Source of the DNA: Paludibacterium paludis
GTDB taxonomy: Bacteria; Pseudomonadota; Gammaproteobacteria; Burkholderiales; Chromobacteriaceae
Length of the DNA: 64,000 bases
Assembly (NCBI RefSeq): GCF_018802605.1
Contig: NZ_CP069161.1
Location: 558,001 to 622,000 of the forward strand
Reading direction: 5' to 3'
The translations under genes and the position numbers were made by a program. Shown here in pieces: positions 7,995 to 16,370 of the stretch (positions are counted from its first letter, which is position 1; the number at the start of each line of letters is the position of its first letter). The notes beneath the pieces were generated by a model. It did no database searches. It was not told where the DNA came from and worked only from the letters and a program-made list of their open reading frames with translations.

Positions 7995-9392
7995 TCAGTC
8001 CGAGAGCCATTTGCCCGGATTCATCAGATTGTCCGGGTCCAGCTGCCGCTTGAGCGACCGCATCAGCGACAATTGCAGCGGATCTTTGTAGCGCTCGAGC
8101 CAATGGGTCTTGAGTTGACCAATGCCGTGTTCCGCGGCGAGCGTTCCGGACAGTGCGTATACGATATCGTAGACGATCTCGTTGACGCGCGGCTCGTCCT
8201 CGAAAAGACGCGCGGCGTCGGCGCGCGTGGCGGAAATGTTGTAGTGCAGATTGCCGTCGCCGGCATGGCCGAACGCCATGATTCGGCAACCGGGAAATTC
8301 GGCGCGCAAGGCGTCGCCCGCCCGTTCGAGAAACTCCGGAATGGCGCTGCTGGGCACGGCGATATCGTGCTTGATGCTCGCCCCTTGCAGACGCTGGGTT
8401 TCCGACATCGTCTCCCGCAGATTCCACAGGGCGGCGCGCTGGCTCTCGTTCATGGCAATCACGCCATCGACCATGTCATCCCTGTTGCCAAGCCAGGCGA
8501 CAAGCCGCTCGTTCAGTGTGCTGTCATCGCCACTGTCGGACAGTTCGAGCAGTACGGAAACCGGCGCCATGAACGGCACATCGGCGGTCTTGAAGCGTTC
8601 CACCAGTTCCAGGCAATCCCGCGTCATCAATTCGAACGTGGTCAACCGGTCCCCGAAGGCGTCCTTTAGTCCGCCCAGCCAGTCGATCGCCGCCTGGCTG
8701 GAGGGCAGGCCGACCAGCGCCGTGGCATGGGCGGTGGGCAGCGCGAACAGCTTGAGCGTGGCGGCCGTGATCAGTCCCAGTTGTCCTTCCGCGCCGATGA
8801 ACCAGTGTTTGAGGTCCAGACCGGTGGTGTTTTTGCGCAATCCTTCCAGCGCTGTCATCCGGCGGCCGTCCGGCAGAACGACCTCAAGACCCAGGGTCAG
8901 CTCGCGCATCGTGCCATAGCGCAGAACCGCGAGTCCGCCGGCATTGGTCGACAGGTTGCCGCCGATCTGGCAGCTTCCTTCGCTGGCCAGCGACAGGGGA
9001 AACAGCCGGCGCTGTTGCCGCGCGATCTCCTGAGCCTGGGCGAGCGTCATGCCCGCTTCCAGCGTCATGGTGTTGTTGGCGGTATCGACTCCGATGACCC
9101 GGTCAAGGCGCTTGAGTCCCACCACGAGCTGCCGGCCGCTGACATCCGGCGTGGCCGCGCCGCACGTCGAGGTATTGCCGCCTTGCGGCACGATCGGCAC
9201 CCGGTGTCTGGCGCAAAGCGTCACCAGTTCCGCGGTCTCGTCCCGGGTGCCCGGGTAGGCGACCGCCATCGGAACCCCCTGGTAACGTCCACGCCAATCG
9301 AGGCACAAGGGACGCACGTCGCGCTCTTCGGTCAAGAGGTGGGACGGGCCGATCAGCCGGGAGACGGCGGCAAGGAATGAGCTGTCGATCAT
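7995..9392 (-). CDS. FAD-linked 2-hydroxyacid dehydrogenase (GlcD/D-lactate dehydrogenase type)
   Basis: A 465-residue FAD_binding_4 plus FAD-oxidase C-terminal protein. Residues about 66-76 (PIVPQGGNTST) and the later GGNLSTNAGG are the pyrophosphate-binding loops of vanillyl-alcohol-oxidase-fold enzymes. The C-terminal half has GHAGDGNLHYN near residue 375 and AEHGIG, the conserved catalytic His motifs of D-lactate, glycolate and D-2-hydroxyglutarate dehydrogenases. It would oxidise a D-2-hydroxy acid and pass electrons to the respiratory chain or an electron-transfer flavoprotein. Start at 9392 (ATG, ATGA overlap with the symporter stop). It is the last gene of a coupled four-gene operon; the exact substrate is unknown. 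Confidence 0.85.
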   Translation of the reverse strand: MIDSSFLAAVSRLIGPSHLLTEERDVRPLCLDWRGRYQGVPMAVAYPGTRDETAELVTLCARHRVPIVPQGGNTSTCGAATPDVSGRQLVVGLKRLDRVIGVDTANNTMTLEAGMTLAQAQEIARQQRRLFPLSLASEGSCQIGGNLSTNAGGLAVLRYGTMRELTLGLEVVLPDGRRMTALEGLRKNTTGLDLKHWFIGAEGQLGLITAATLKLFALPTAHATALVGLPSSQAAIDWLGGLKDAFGDRLTTFELMTRDCLELVERFKTADVPFMAPVSVLLELSDSGDDSTLNERLVAWLGNRDDMVDGVIAMNESQRAALWNLRETMSETQRLQGASIKHDIAVPSSAIPEFLERAGDALRAEFPGCRIMAFGHAGDGNLHYNISATRADAARLFEDEPRVNEIVYDIVYALSGTLAAEHGIGQLKTHWLERYKDPLQLSLMRSLKRQLDPDNLMNPGKWLSD

Positions 9393-10876
9393 GGGGCGGT
9401 TCCGGGATGGTGCGACTGCCGCTCCAGCCGGGAGGCCAGAAGGCCGGCGGCCAGCGCCAGGGACAGGGAAAACAGAGTGGGGTTGGCCAGTGGAAAGTGC
9501 CAGCTTCGTCCGCCTCCGGCGAACGCCGGACCGCTGAAGACGGCGAAGGCCGAGGCGGCCATGCCCGTCCATCCTGTCCATAGCGCGCCTCGGCGGGTGA
9601 AGCCCGGCCAGTAAAGCGTCAGGATCAGAACGGGAGCCTGGGCGCTGGCCGATACCGCAAACGCGAGCCCCATCAGAAACGCGATGTTCTGCTGTTCGCA
9701 CGCAAGGGCCAGCAGAGCGGCGCCAACCACCAGCCCGACCGATGCGAGGCGCGCCGCCGCGAGCTCTTCGTTGTCGGCGATCCGGCCGCGGATCAGTCGG
9801 GCATAAATGTCGTGGCCGATCGTCGCGCTGCCCGCGAGGGTCAGCCCGGCGACGACGGCGAGAAGCGTCGCGAAAGCGACCGCGGAGACCACCGCCCTGA
9901 ACAGCTCTCCGCCGAGGTAGTCGGCAAGATGCAGCACGACCATATTGCCGCCGCCGGTCAGGTGTCCCTGGGCGTCATGGAATGCGGGGTTGGCGTTGAC
10001 GTAGACGATGGCTCCGGCGCCGATGAGGGCATTGAGCGTGAACATCAGAGCGATGAGTCCGGTTGCCCAGGCCACCGAGCGGCGGGCCGTGGCCGCATCC
10101 GGCACCGTGAAAAAACGCATCAGCACATGTGGCAGGCCGAGTAATCCGAAGACGAGTCCGATACCCAGCGACAACACCTCCCAGGGCGAACTCATGGCGG
10201 GGCTGGGCTGCAGTATCCCCGCGCCGGCCGGGTGGCGGGCGATGACATCCGCGATCAGCCCGCCAAGACCTCCGTCATGGCGCAGCCAGACACCCGCGGC
10301 GAGCGCGGACGCGGTGGCAAGGAGCAGGGCGGCTTTGGCCATTTGGGCCCAGGTGGTGGCGCGCATGCCGCCTGCCGTGGCGTAGAGCAGGATCAGCGCC
10401 GAGAGCCCGGCGAGCGCGGCGGGATACGGGATGCCGAACAGCAGCGCCATCAGTTTGCCGCCCGCCACCATCTGGACAGTCAGGTAGAAACCGGTAATCA
10501 GCAATGACGCGGCCGACGACATCAGGCGCACCGGACGGCCGGGAAACCTGTGCTCCAGGACATCGGCCACCGTATAGCGGCCCAGTTCGCGCAAGCGGTC
10601 GGCAAGAAGAATCATCAACAGCGGCCAGCCGGCCAGTGTGCCAACGGCATAGATCAGCGAGTCGTAGCCCTGGCCGACCCACATGCCCGCCGCTCCCAAA
10701 AACGCGGCGGCCGACAGATAGTCTCCGGACAGGGCCAGACCGTTCTGCCAGGCACGCAGGCGCGATCCGCCCGTGTACAGCTCGTCGGCTCCGGCAATGC
10801 GCCGGCGGGCGGCGACGCCGACGATGGCCAGGCTGCCGACGGTCAGCAAAATGAAGCACAGTTGGGCGATATTCAT
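9389..10876 (-). CDS. Sodium:solute symporter family permease (ActP-like)
   Basis: A 495-residue, very hydrophobic permease with about 13 transmembrane helices. It carries the SSS-family pattern: an ALSGDYLSAAAFLG segment in an early helix, followed by GYDSLIYAVGTLAGWPL. It resembles ActP/YjcG monocarboxylate transporters, and the small gene just upstream is a DUF485 protein, the usual partner of ActP. Expected role: Na+-driven uptake of a short carboxylate across the inner membrane. Start at 10876 gives MNIAQL. It overlaps both neighbours as ATGA. The coupled dehydrogenase genes suggest that the substrate is a hydroxy acid or is turned into one. Confidence 0.88.
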   Translation of the reverse strand: MNIAQLCFILLTVGSLAIVGVAARRRIAGADELYTGGSRLRAWQNGLALSGDYLSAAAFLGAAGMWVGQGYDSLIYAVGTLAGWPLLMILLADRLRELGRYTVADVLEHRFPGRPVRLMSSAASLLITGFYLTVQMVAGGKLMALLFGIPYPAALAGLSALILLYATAGGMRATTWAQMAKAALLLATASALAAGVWLRHDGGLGGLIADVIARHPAGAGILQPSPAMSSPWEVLSLGIGLVFGLLGLPHVLMRFFTVPDAATARRSVAWATGLIALMFTLNALIGAGAIVYVNANPAFHDAQGHLTGGGNMVVLHLADYLGGELFRAVVSAVAFATLLAVVAGLTLAGSATIGHDIYARLIRGRIADNEELAAARLASVGLVVGAALLALACEQQNIAFLMGLAFAVSASAQAPVLILTLYWPGFTRRGALWTGWTGMAASAFAVFSGPAFAGGGRSWHFPLANPTLFSLSLALAAGLLASRLERQSHHPGTAP

Positions 10877-11088
10877 GGCGAGCGGGCGATCCATACGGTC
10901 AGCAGAAAGCCTGTCCAGATCAGCGCGAGCGCCAGCACGATGGAGACCGGTACGGCCGACCCCGGCCGGACGGGCAAGGCCAGCAGTCCGGGAAAAAAGG
11001 CGACGATCAGGTAATAGCCGCCGAACAGCAGGGTGAGCAGGGCGAGCTGCTTGCGGCGAACCCGCCCGGATGCGGTGTTGGTGGTCAC
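10873..11088 (-). CDS. DUF485 small membrane protein (YjcH-like)
   Basis: A 71-residue protein with a basic, Arg/Lys-rich N-terminus and two hydrophobic helices (about residues 15-35 and 44-66). This size and layout, immediately upstream of an SSS symporter, matches the DUF485/YjcH family, which co-occurs with ActP; its molecular role is not settled. It starts with GTG at 11088, overlapping the stop of the aldehyde dehydrogenase gene as GTGA, and ends in an ATGA overlap with the symporter gene, so its translation is probably coupled on both sides. Confidence 0.85.
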   Translation of the reverse strand: MTTNTASGRVRRKQLALLTLLFGGYYLIVAFFPGLLALPVRPGSAVPVSIVLALALIWTGFLLTVWIARSP

Positions 11089-12440
11089 TTTTGCCAGTAG
11101 GTCTTGACGTTGACGAATTCGTACAGGCCGAACTCGGACAACTCGCGACCATAGCCCGATGCCTTCACGCCGCCGAAAGGCAGGCGAAGGTCGGAACTGG
11201 TGTGGCGATTGACAAAGACGCTCCCGGCTTCGATTTGCCGGGCGAGGTGCCAGCCGTGTTCGGTATCCGCAGTATACAACGAGGCGCCAAGACCGAATGG
11301 AGTATCGTTGGCGATGCGGATCGCGTCTTCTTCATCGCGGGCGCGGATCAGACTGGCGACCGGTCCGAAGACTTCTTCGTGGTAGACACGGCAGGCGGCA
11401 TTGACGTTGTCCAGCACGGTGGCCGGATAAAAGAAGCCCGGTCCGGCAGGCAACGTCCCGCCAAGCAACAGCGATGCTCCGTTATGCAGGGCATCGGTCA
11501 CCTGGTGGTGCAGGTGGGCGCGCAAGTCGGCCCGCGTCATCGGGGCGAGCGTGGTCGATTCCTGGGTCGGATCGCCCGGGCTCAACCGCGAGGCTTCTTC
11601 GACGAAGCAGCGGATGAAGTCCTCGGCGATCTGCGGAACCAGAATCATGCGTTTGGCCGCGTTGCAGGACTGACCCGCATCGCGAAAGCGCGAATGGACG
11701 GCTTCGCGAGCGGCGGCCTCCACGTCGGCATCGGCCAGGACGATGAACGGATTGCTGCCGCCCAGTTCGAGCACGGTTTTTTTCAGGTGCCGGCCCGCCA
11801 GGCTGGCGATGATCCGGCCGGTCGAAGTGGAGCCGGTGAAGGCCACGGCATCGGAGGCGCGTACGGCCGTTTCCACGTGCTCGTGCATGATCCAGGCCAC
11901 ATCCAGAACATCCAGCCCGGCTTCTCGCACGCAGTCGAGCAGTTTCGCCGTGCTTTGCGGCACGACCGGGGCCGGCTTGACCAGACAGGTATTGCCGGCC
12001 ATCAGGGCGGGAACGGCAAAGCGCAGCACCTGCCACACCGGATAGTTCCAGGGCATGATGGCCAGAACCTGCCCCAAGGGTTCGAACGCAACCCCGCTTT
12101 TGCTGGCATGGGTCTGGATGGGGATCGCTTCGAGCAGTTTGGGGGCGAGCTCCGCGTAATAGCGGATCAGTTGCACGGATTTGTCGATTTCAGCGAGGCA
12201 TTCGACAGTGCGCTTGCCGACTTCAAGAGTGATCAGCTGTGCCAGTTCGAGACGCACCCGTGTGAGTTCGTCGGCAAGACCGAGCAATTTTTGCGCGCGT
12301 TGTCCGACGCTGAGCCTTGACCAGGGGTGGCGGGCGCCGGCGAGTCGTTGCAAGGCGCCGTCCAGCTGTTCCGCCGTCCAGGCCTGGCGAGTGAAAACAA
12401 GCTCTCCGGTAGCCGGATTGCAGGAGGTGAAATCAGTCAT
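11085..12440 (-). CDS. NAD(P)-dependent aldehyde dehydrogenase (succinate-semialdehyde dehydrogenase-like)
   Basis: A 451-residue ALDH. Seen: MPWNYPVWQVLRFAVPAL (the N-terminal catalytic-domain motif), FTGSTSTGR (cofactor loop), LELGGSNPF with the catalytic Glu near residue 226 and GQSCNAAKR with the nucleophilic Cys near 259. This length and the SCNAAKR context are typical of short succinate-semialdehyde dehydrogenase-type enzymes. It oxidises an aldehyde to the acid in the cytosol. It is the first gene of the coupled operon with DUF485, the symporter and the FAD enzyme. Start at 12440 gives MTDFTSC; a TTG at 12485 would add 15 residues. Specificity is inferred only. Confidence 0.85.
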   Translation of the reverse strand: MTDFTSCNPATGELVFTRQAWTAEQLDGALQRLAGARHPWSRLSVGQRAQKLLGLADELTRVRLELAQLITLEVGKRTVECLAEIDKSVQLIRYYAELAPKLLEAIPIQTHASKSGVAFEPLGQVLAIMPWNYPVWQVLRFAVPALMAGNTCLVKPAPVVPQSTAKLLDCVREAGLDVLDVAWIMHEHVETAVRASDAVAFTGSTSTGRIIASLAGRHLKKTVLELGGSNPFIVLADADVEAAAREAVHSRFRDAGQSCNAAKRMILVPQIAEDFIRCFVEEASRLSPGDPTQESTTLAPMTRADLRAHLHHQVTDALHNGASLLLGGTLPAGPGFFYPATVLDNVNAACRVYHEEVFGPVASLIRARDEEDAIRIANDTPFGLGASLYTADTEHGWHLARQIEAGSVFVNRHTSSDLRLPFGGVKASGYGRELSEFGLYEFVNVKTYWQK

Positions 12441-12539
12441 GACACAGCTCGGTGGGATGGAATTGCCAGTGAAGCAATGTAACAAAATAGCAGCAGAAAT
12501 GGCAGAGCGGTATGCTCAAGGTTTGATCTGGATCCAGCG

Positions 12540-12569
12540 AAAAGGCGGAGAGAAGCGTGTCTCTCCGCC
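12540..12569 (-). terminator. Rho-independent terminator of the nitronate monooxygenase gene
   Basis: Perfect 10-bp stem GGCGGAGAGA (12544-12553) with TCTCTCCGCC (12560-12569). On the minus strand it is followed by TTTT and lies 10 bp after the stop at 12579. Confidence 0.8.
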
Positions 12570-12578
12570 ATTGGCGGT

Positions 12579-13754
12579 TTAACCCGGGATCCGCAGGTCG
12601 GACGGTGTTTCACCCGTCATGAAATAATGGATGGTTTCGCGCACGCTGCGAATGGAGTCGCCGAAAGGCAACGGCTCGGCTCCCCGGAAAAACAGTCCCT
12701 TGGTCACTTCCCCGCGGAAGGCGGCGGAGAGTTTCAGATCGATGCAGAACTGGCCGATTTTGCCGAGTCCGTCACGCAGTCCGCACACGCTCAGGCAATT
12801 GAGGCCCTGGGTGCACCGGCGCGGGTCGGCCTTGGCGTTGGCCTGCAGCTTGTCTTCGCGCTTCAGGTAGGACTTGAGCCATGGCGTCATGACTCCGCGC
12901 GCGGGCAGGCCGGCCACGCTCATGAACTCCACGATGTCTTCAGGACGGGCGCCGGCCAGGGTGCGCTTGAAATTGTCGTGGGCGTCGCCTTCGCGAGTCA
13001 CGGCGAAGGCCGTGCCGATCTGCACCGCCGAGGCGCCGAATTCCTGCAGGCAGGTGCGGACTTTCTGGAAAGTATTGATGCCGCCGGCAACGACCAGCGG
13101 AATACGCTCGCTTTCCAGGCCCAATTGCTTGAATACCTCGAAGGTTTCGTTCAGTACCCGGCGGAAATTGAAGCGCTCGTCCCCGATCTCGCCGATGCTC
13201 GCCGCGCCCAGATGGCCGCCGGCATGTCGCGGGTGTTCGATCACGATCGCATCGGGCAGACGCTGTTTTTTCATCCAGCGTTTCAAAACGATGTGGATAC
13301 CGCGCGACTCGGACAGGATCGGAATGAGCGCCACCTCAGGAAAATCTCTGGCCATTTCCGGCAGATCCAGGGGCAGTCCCGCTCCCATCACGATTCCCTG
13401 CGCGCCCGATTCGCAGGCTTGGCGTACCAGCGCCGGGTGCGCATCCACGGCTTTCATTACATTCACGGCGACCATGCCACGGCCCTGCGCATTGCGCAAA
13501 GCGCCCTTGATTTCGCGATCCAGCGCGATGAGGTTGAGCCGGTCCAGATCTTCCTGTCCGCCGGCTTTCGCCGATTCGGCGACCAGATCCTCGTGCAGAT
13601 GCCGCAGGTCGACGCTGGCGATCGTACCGACCCCTCCTTCGAGAGCCACGCTGCCGGCCAGACTCTTGGCCGAAATGCCGACGCCCATGCCGCCCTGGAC
13701 GATGGGCAGGAGTTCATGACCCTTGATAACCAGCGGGTTGAAGTGGTGAAGCAT
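12579..13754 (-). CDS. Nitronate monooxygenase / 2-nitropropane dioxygenase family FMN enzyme
   Basis: A 391-residue TIM-barrel flavoprotein. Seen: PIVQGGMGVGIS near residue 18 (FMN-binding start of the family), IVIEHPRHAGGHLG in the middle, VVAGGINTF near 222 and AVQIGTAFAVTREGDAH for phosphate binding. It has a C-terminal extension with several Cys (RRCTQGLNCLSVCGLRDG), seen in a longer subgroup often annotated simply as nitronate monooxygenase. It would detoxify alkyl nitronates such as propionate-3-nitronate, or act as a related enoyl reductase-like enzyme. Single-gene unit with its own terminator. Confidence 0.85.
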   Translation of the reverse strand: MLHHFNPLVIKGHELLPIVQGGMGVGISAKSLAGSVALEGGVGTIASVDLRHLHEDLVAESAKAGGQEDLDRLNLIALDREIKGALRNAQGRGMVAVNVMKAVDAHPALVRQACESGAQGIVMGAGLPLDLPEMARDFPEVALIPILSESRGIHIVLKRWMKKQRLPDAIVIEHPRHAGGHLGAASIGEIGDERFNFRRVLNETFEVFKQLGLESERIPLVVAGGINTFQKVRTCLQEFGASAVQIGTAFAVTREGDAHDNFKRTLAGARPEDIVEFMSVAGLPARGVMTPWLKSYLKREDKLQANAKADPRRCTQGLNCLSVCGLRDGLGKIGQFCIDLKLSAAFRGEVTKGLFFRGAEPLPFGDSIRSVRETIHYFMTGETPSDLRIPG

Positions 13755-14110
13755 GGCGTGATCCGGTCGAGTAAAAACACTAACTATGCGCGCTTGACAG
13801 CGGCTGGCATTTGATCTGGATCAAACGGCCGGGCGAAATGCCGGCAAGATACCGGTCTGAAATGGCGCGGGAATAGGGGTGACCTGTATGTAATTACAGT
13901 TGTTTTACAAATATTGCCGTGACATTATGAAATCATCGGGTTTTTATAAGTATTTTTTATATGTAATAGATATACATTTCTACATATTAGAGTATTGACC
14001 AGCGTTTTATTCCCCGCAGAGGGAACTTACTGTCAGAAAGGTCAGATTCGGGTTAGCCAATGAACCCATAGAGTATCGGGTGTTGATCAACTAACCGATA
14101 GGGGCATGGT
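13755..14110 (+). other. AT-rich regulatory spacer upstream of luxI
   Basis: A 356-bp divergent intergenic region between nitronate monooxygenase and luxI. Bases 13890-14000 are strongly AT-rich. It holds the lux-box-like dyad at 14030-14045 and presumably both promoters. No coding frame was seen. Confidence 0.5.
14030..14045 (+). promoter_or_regulatory. Candidate lux box (LuxR/CviR-type operator)
   Basis: CTGTCAGAAAGGTCAG has the CTG-N10-CAG form of LuxR-family operators with partial dyad symmetry. It ends 65 bp before the luxI start, a suitable place for activation by the LuxR encoded next door. Confidence 0.5.
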
Positions 14111-14761
14111 ATGGCTTTTCTGTCCTTGAGCAGTCAGGAAGGATTGCGTCTGGAGACCATCAGGGGAGGGCGGCGTCAAACCGAGTTACTGCGCTTTCGC
14201 CACGAAATTTTCCGGGAAAAACTCAAATGGGTTGAGCTGTCCGCCGACGGTCTCGACAAGGACGAGTACGATGCGTTTTCGCATAATCTGGCGGTCATCG
14301 ATGGCAATGAGGTGGTGGGTTCTGTCAGATATACGGAAGGCCATTATCCGTTCATGATCGAAAAGGAATTCGCACGGCTGCTACCGGGTGGGTTCGCCTT
14401 GCGCAAGGGCCGGCATGCCGGCGAGGTGACGCGCTTCGCCGTGGCGAGCCGATGTCTGAACGGGGGTATGGGGAGCGCTAGCCGCCTGCTCTACCTGTCG
14501 CTCTACGAATGGTCGAGACTTCATGATGTGAAGTGGCTGTATTTCGTCGTCGAGCCCCCGTTCTTCCGACATTTGACCCGGCTCGGTTTTCCGACGGTGG
14601 CGATCGGCGAAGCAAAGAAACTGGATGGCGGCGTGCTCTCCCAGGCGGGGTACATGGACTGGCCGTCGGCCAGTCCGGATTTCATTCATTGGCTGCGAGA
14701 GGCGGCTGTATTCCCAGCTGCAACCCAAGAACGATCGCGTGCGTACGATTATTCGCATTGA
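14111..14761 (+). CDS. luxI: Acyl-homoserine-lactone synthase, LuxI/CviI family
   Basis: A 216-residue autoinducer synthase that joins an acyl group (from acyl-ACP) to S-adenosylmethionine. Conserved LuxI residues are visible: RFRHEIFREKLKW near residue 30 (Arg, Phe and Trp of the SAM pocket), DEYD near 54 (Asp pair), GSVRYTEG near 72 and GEVTRFAV (Glu and Arg) near 104. The GNAT-like core is complete. It is convergent with luxR, and the two coding regions overlap by 80 bp at their 3' ends, the arrangement known from Chromobacterium cviI/cviR. Chain length of the signal cannot be read from sequence. Confidence 0.93.
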   Translation: MAFLSLSSQEGLRLETIRGGRRQTELLRFRHEIFREKLKWVELSADGLDKDEYDAFSHNLAVIDGNEVVGSVRYTEGHYPFMIEKEFARLLPGGFALRKGRHAGEVTRFAVASRCLNGGMGSASRLLYLSLYEWSRLHDVKWLYFVVEPPFFRHLTRLGFPTVAIGEAKKLDGGVLSQAGYMDWPSASPDFIHWLREAAVFPAATQERSRAYDYSH

Positions 14762-15479
14762 GCTTGCGAATAATGTTGGCTACATGAAATTTCACTGTCC
14801 TTTCGCTGATGTCTAGGATGGTGGCAATTTCCCAGTTGGTTTTTCCGTGGCTCATCCAGTGGAAGATATCGTGTTCGCGGTGCGACAGCACGATGCCCGG
14901 CTGGTTGACCGTGGCGGGAATGGTGGTACGAATCACCGCCTGGTGGAGATGGGGGACGAGCGTGTTGACCATCTCCACCAATTGCCGGTCCATGCTCACG
15001 TCCTTGCCGGCGAGAGAAATCAGGCAGGCAAGATTGTGCTTCTGGGAAAAGGCGCTGCAGGTGATGCCATCTCCCAGACCGACCGAAGTGGCTTCGGCAA
15101 TAAACCGTTTTTCCTGATTGGTATTTACCTGGGAAAAACGCTCCTGCCACAACAGCGGATTCGGGCTTAATGGCGTTAGCAGAACCGGATCGCAGCTAGC
15201 GTAATTTTCGTGGATATAATGCTCTATCCAATTATGTGGATAAGTAATCTCCACGACTTTATCCAGTCTTTGCATCATCCTTTGTTGATTGATACGTCCG
15301 ACAACCAGACACATATGCTCGACCGGGATTTGCTGCTGCAGGTAATCCAGGTAGTGCTTGAGCGTCTTTTCGCATTCGACTTGCCCCACTCGGTGGACCC
15401 ATTCGAGCAGGGTGTAAAGCCGTTCTGGCGCCAGTCCTTTTGGCATTTGCCGGTTCATGATGGCTTTCTCTGTTGGCAT
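14682..15479 (-). CDS. luxR: LuxR/CviR-family quorum-sensing regulator
   Basis: A 265-residue two-domain regulator. The N-terminal autoinducer-binding domain (residues about 30-180) carries WIEHYIHENYASCDPV, which contains the Trp, Tyr and Asp that contact the acyl-homoserine lactone. The C-terminal LuxR helix-turn-helix (about 195-255) reads LSHREHDIFHWMSHGKTNWE followed by IATILDISERTVKFHV. AAGGGAA lies just upstream of the ATG at 15479. It is convergent with luxI with 80 bp shared at the 3' ends, so the two messages are partly antisense to each other. Likely regulated by its own signal. Confidence 0.93.
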   Translation of the reverse strand: MPTEKAIMNRQMPKGLAPERLYTLLEWVHRVGQVECEKTLKHYLDYLQQQIPVEHMCLVVGRINQQRMMQRLDKVVEITYPHNWIEHYIHENYASCDPVLLTPLSPNPLLWQERFSQVNTNQEKRFIAEATSVGLGDGITCSAFSQKHNLACLISLAGKDVSMDRQLVEMVNTLVPHLHQAVIRTTIPATVNQPGIVLSHREHDIFHWMSHGKTNWEIATILDISERTVKFHVANIIRKLNANNRTHAIVLGLQLGIQPPLAANE

Positions 15480-16370
15480 GGTCGTTCCCTTGTTATTGTT
15501 GTGTTCCGAAAATGATAGCAGACACTATCCCGATTCAGCCCCACTTTTTACTGTAATAAAGGTCAGCCTATTTTATACAAGAGAATTAATGCATTATTTT
15601 CCGTGTGTACGATATTATATTTGTAAATTATATTGCATTGTTATTATTTTGACTGGTTTTGAAGCGATCCGATTATTCAGTGCCGGCGTTAAGGCCGACA
15701 TTCTGTTTGCGCGGTGTGGCGGAAGTGTATTTTTCTGATGGTGATGCCCACTGCCGTCGAACAGGCCGTATCGACGACTCGACCGGATCGACTGTGATCG
15801 GCCGACGAGGGGATTCCGGGTTGGCCGGTAGGGCGGTTTGCCCGGCATGGTCCCATCGACGTGCGCAGCGCAGACAGTTCCGGTGGTATCTGTATAGCCT
15901 GTTACTGTGAAGATTGCATGTCTTTTCAGCCAGTTAAGGAAATTCCCCCTCCAACATGTCGCATATTCCCGTCAGCGCGCGTCCGGATTTATCCGCCGCC
16001 GGGGGAGGCACCTCCGGTGGCGGGATGGCATTTAAATGACATGTTGTATAAATGATGCTGCGAAGAGGGTTGTTGATCAATTCATGTGGCATTTTAAATA
16101 ACAATGACGCATACTATTCAGTGATTGCTAACAAGAGATGGTTGAAGTTGTTGGCAATAGCGCGAGGAGAGCTGCAGGCCTGTTGCCGGGTCCGGGTCGT
16201 GTCGCGTCGGCAGATGATGGAAAAGACAGAAAAGGTTGACAGAAAATCTTCAAAATTCGCGAGATATGGTGTAACCTTTTTTAACAATATCTTTAATAAA
16301 TGCCATCGGTTGCGTTCGGCTGGCTGCCTTGCGAACCGTACCCGGACGGCAGATTAGGAATTTCACTGCG
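15480..16370 (+). other. Long AT-rich intergenic region with nested inverted repeats
   Basis: Almost 900 bp between luxR and the LysR gene without a convincing gene. Bases 15540-15660 are very AT-rich; 15740-15880 are GC-rich. Bases 15952-16046 form a nested inverted repeat described separately. TTGACA occurs near 16238 without a good -10 at normal spacing. Short open frames here lack ribosome sites and family features. Confidence 0.5.
15952..16046. repeat. Nested inverted repeat, about 95 bp
   Basis: Outer arms CAACATGTC (15952-15960) and GACATGTTG (16038-16046) are exact reverse complements. Inside lies a GC-rich hairpin: CCGCCGCCGG at 15993-16002 pairs with CTCCGGTGGCGG around 16012-16023. 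It could be a structured RNA or a small palindromic mobile remnant. Confidence 0.45.

Noticed and set aside
15861..16055. Short open frame in the luxR-lysR spacer
   Set aside because: No ribosome site, unusual composition, and it runs across the nested inverted repeat.
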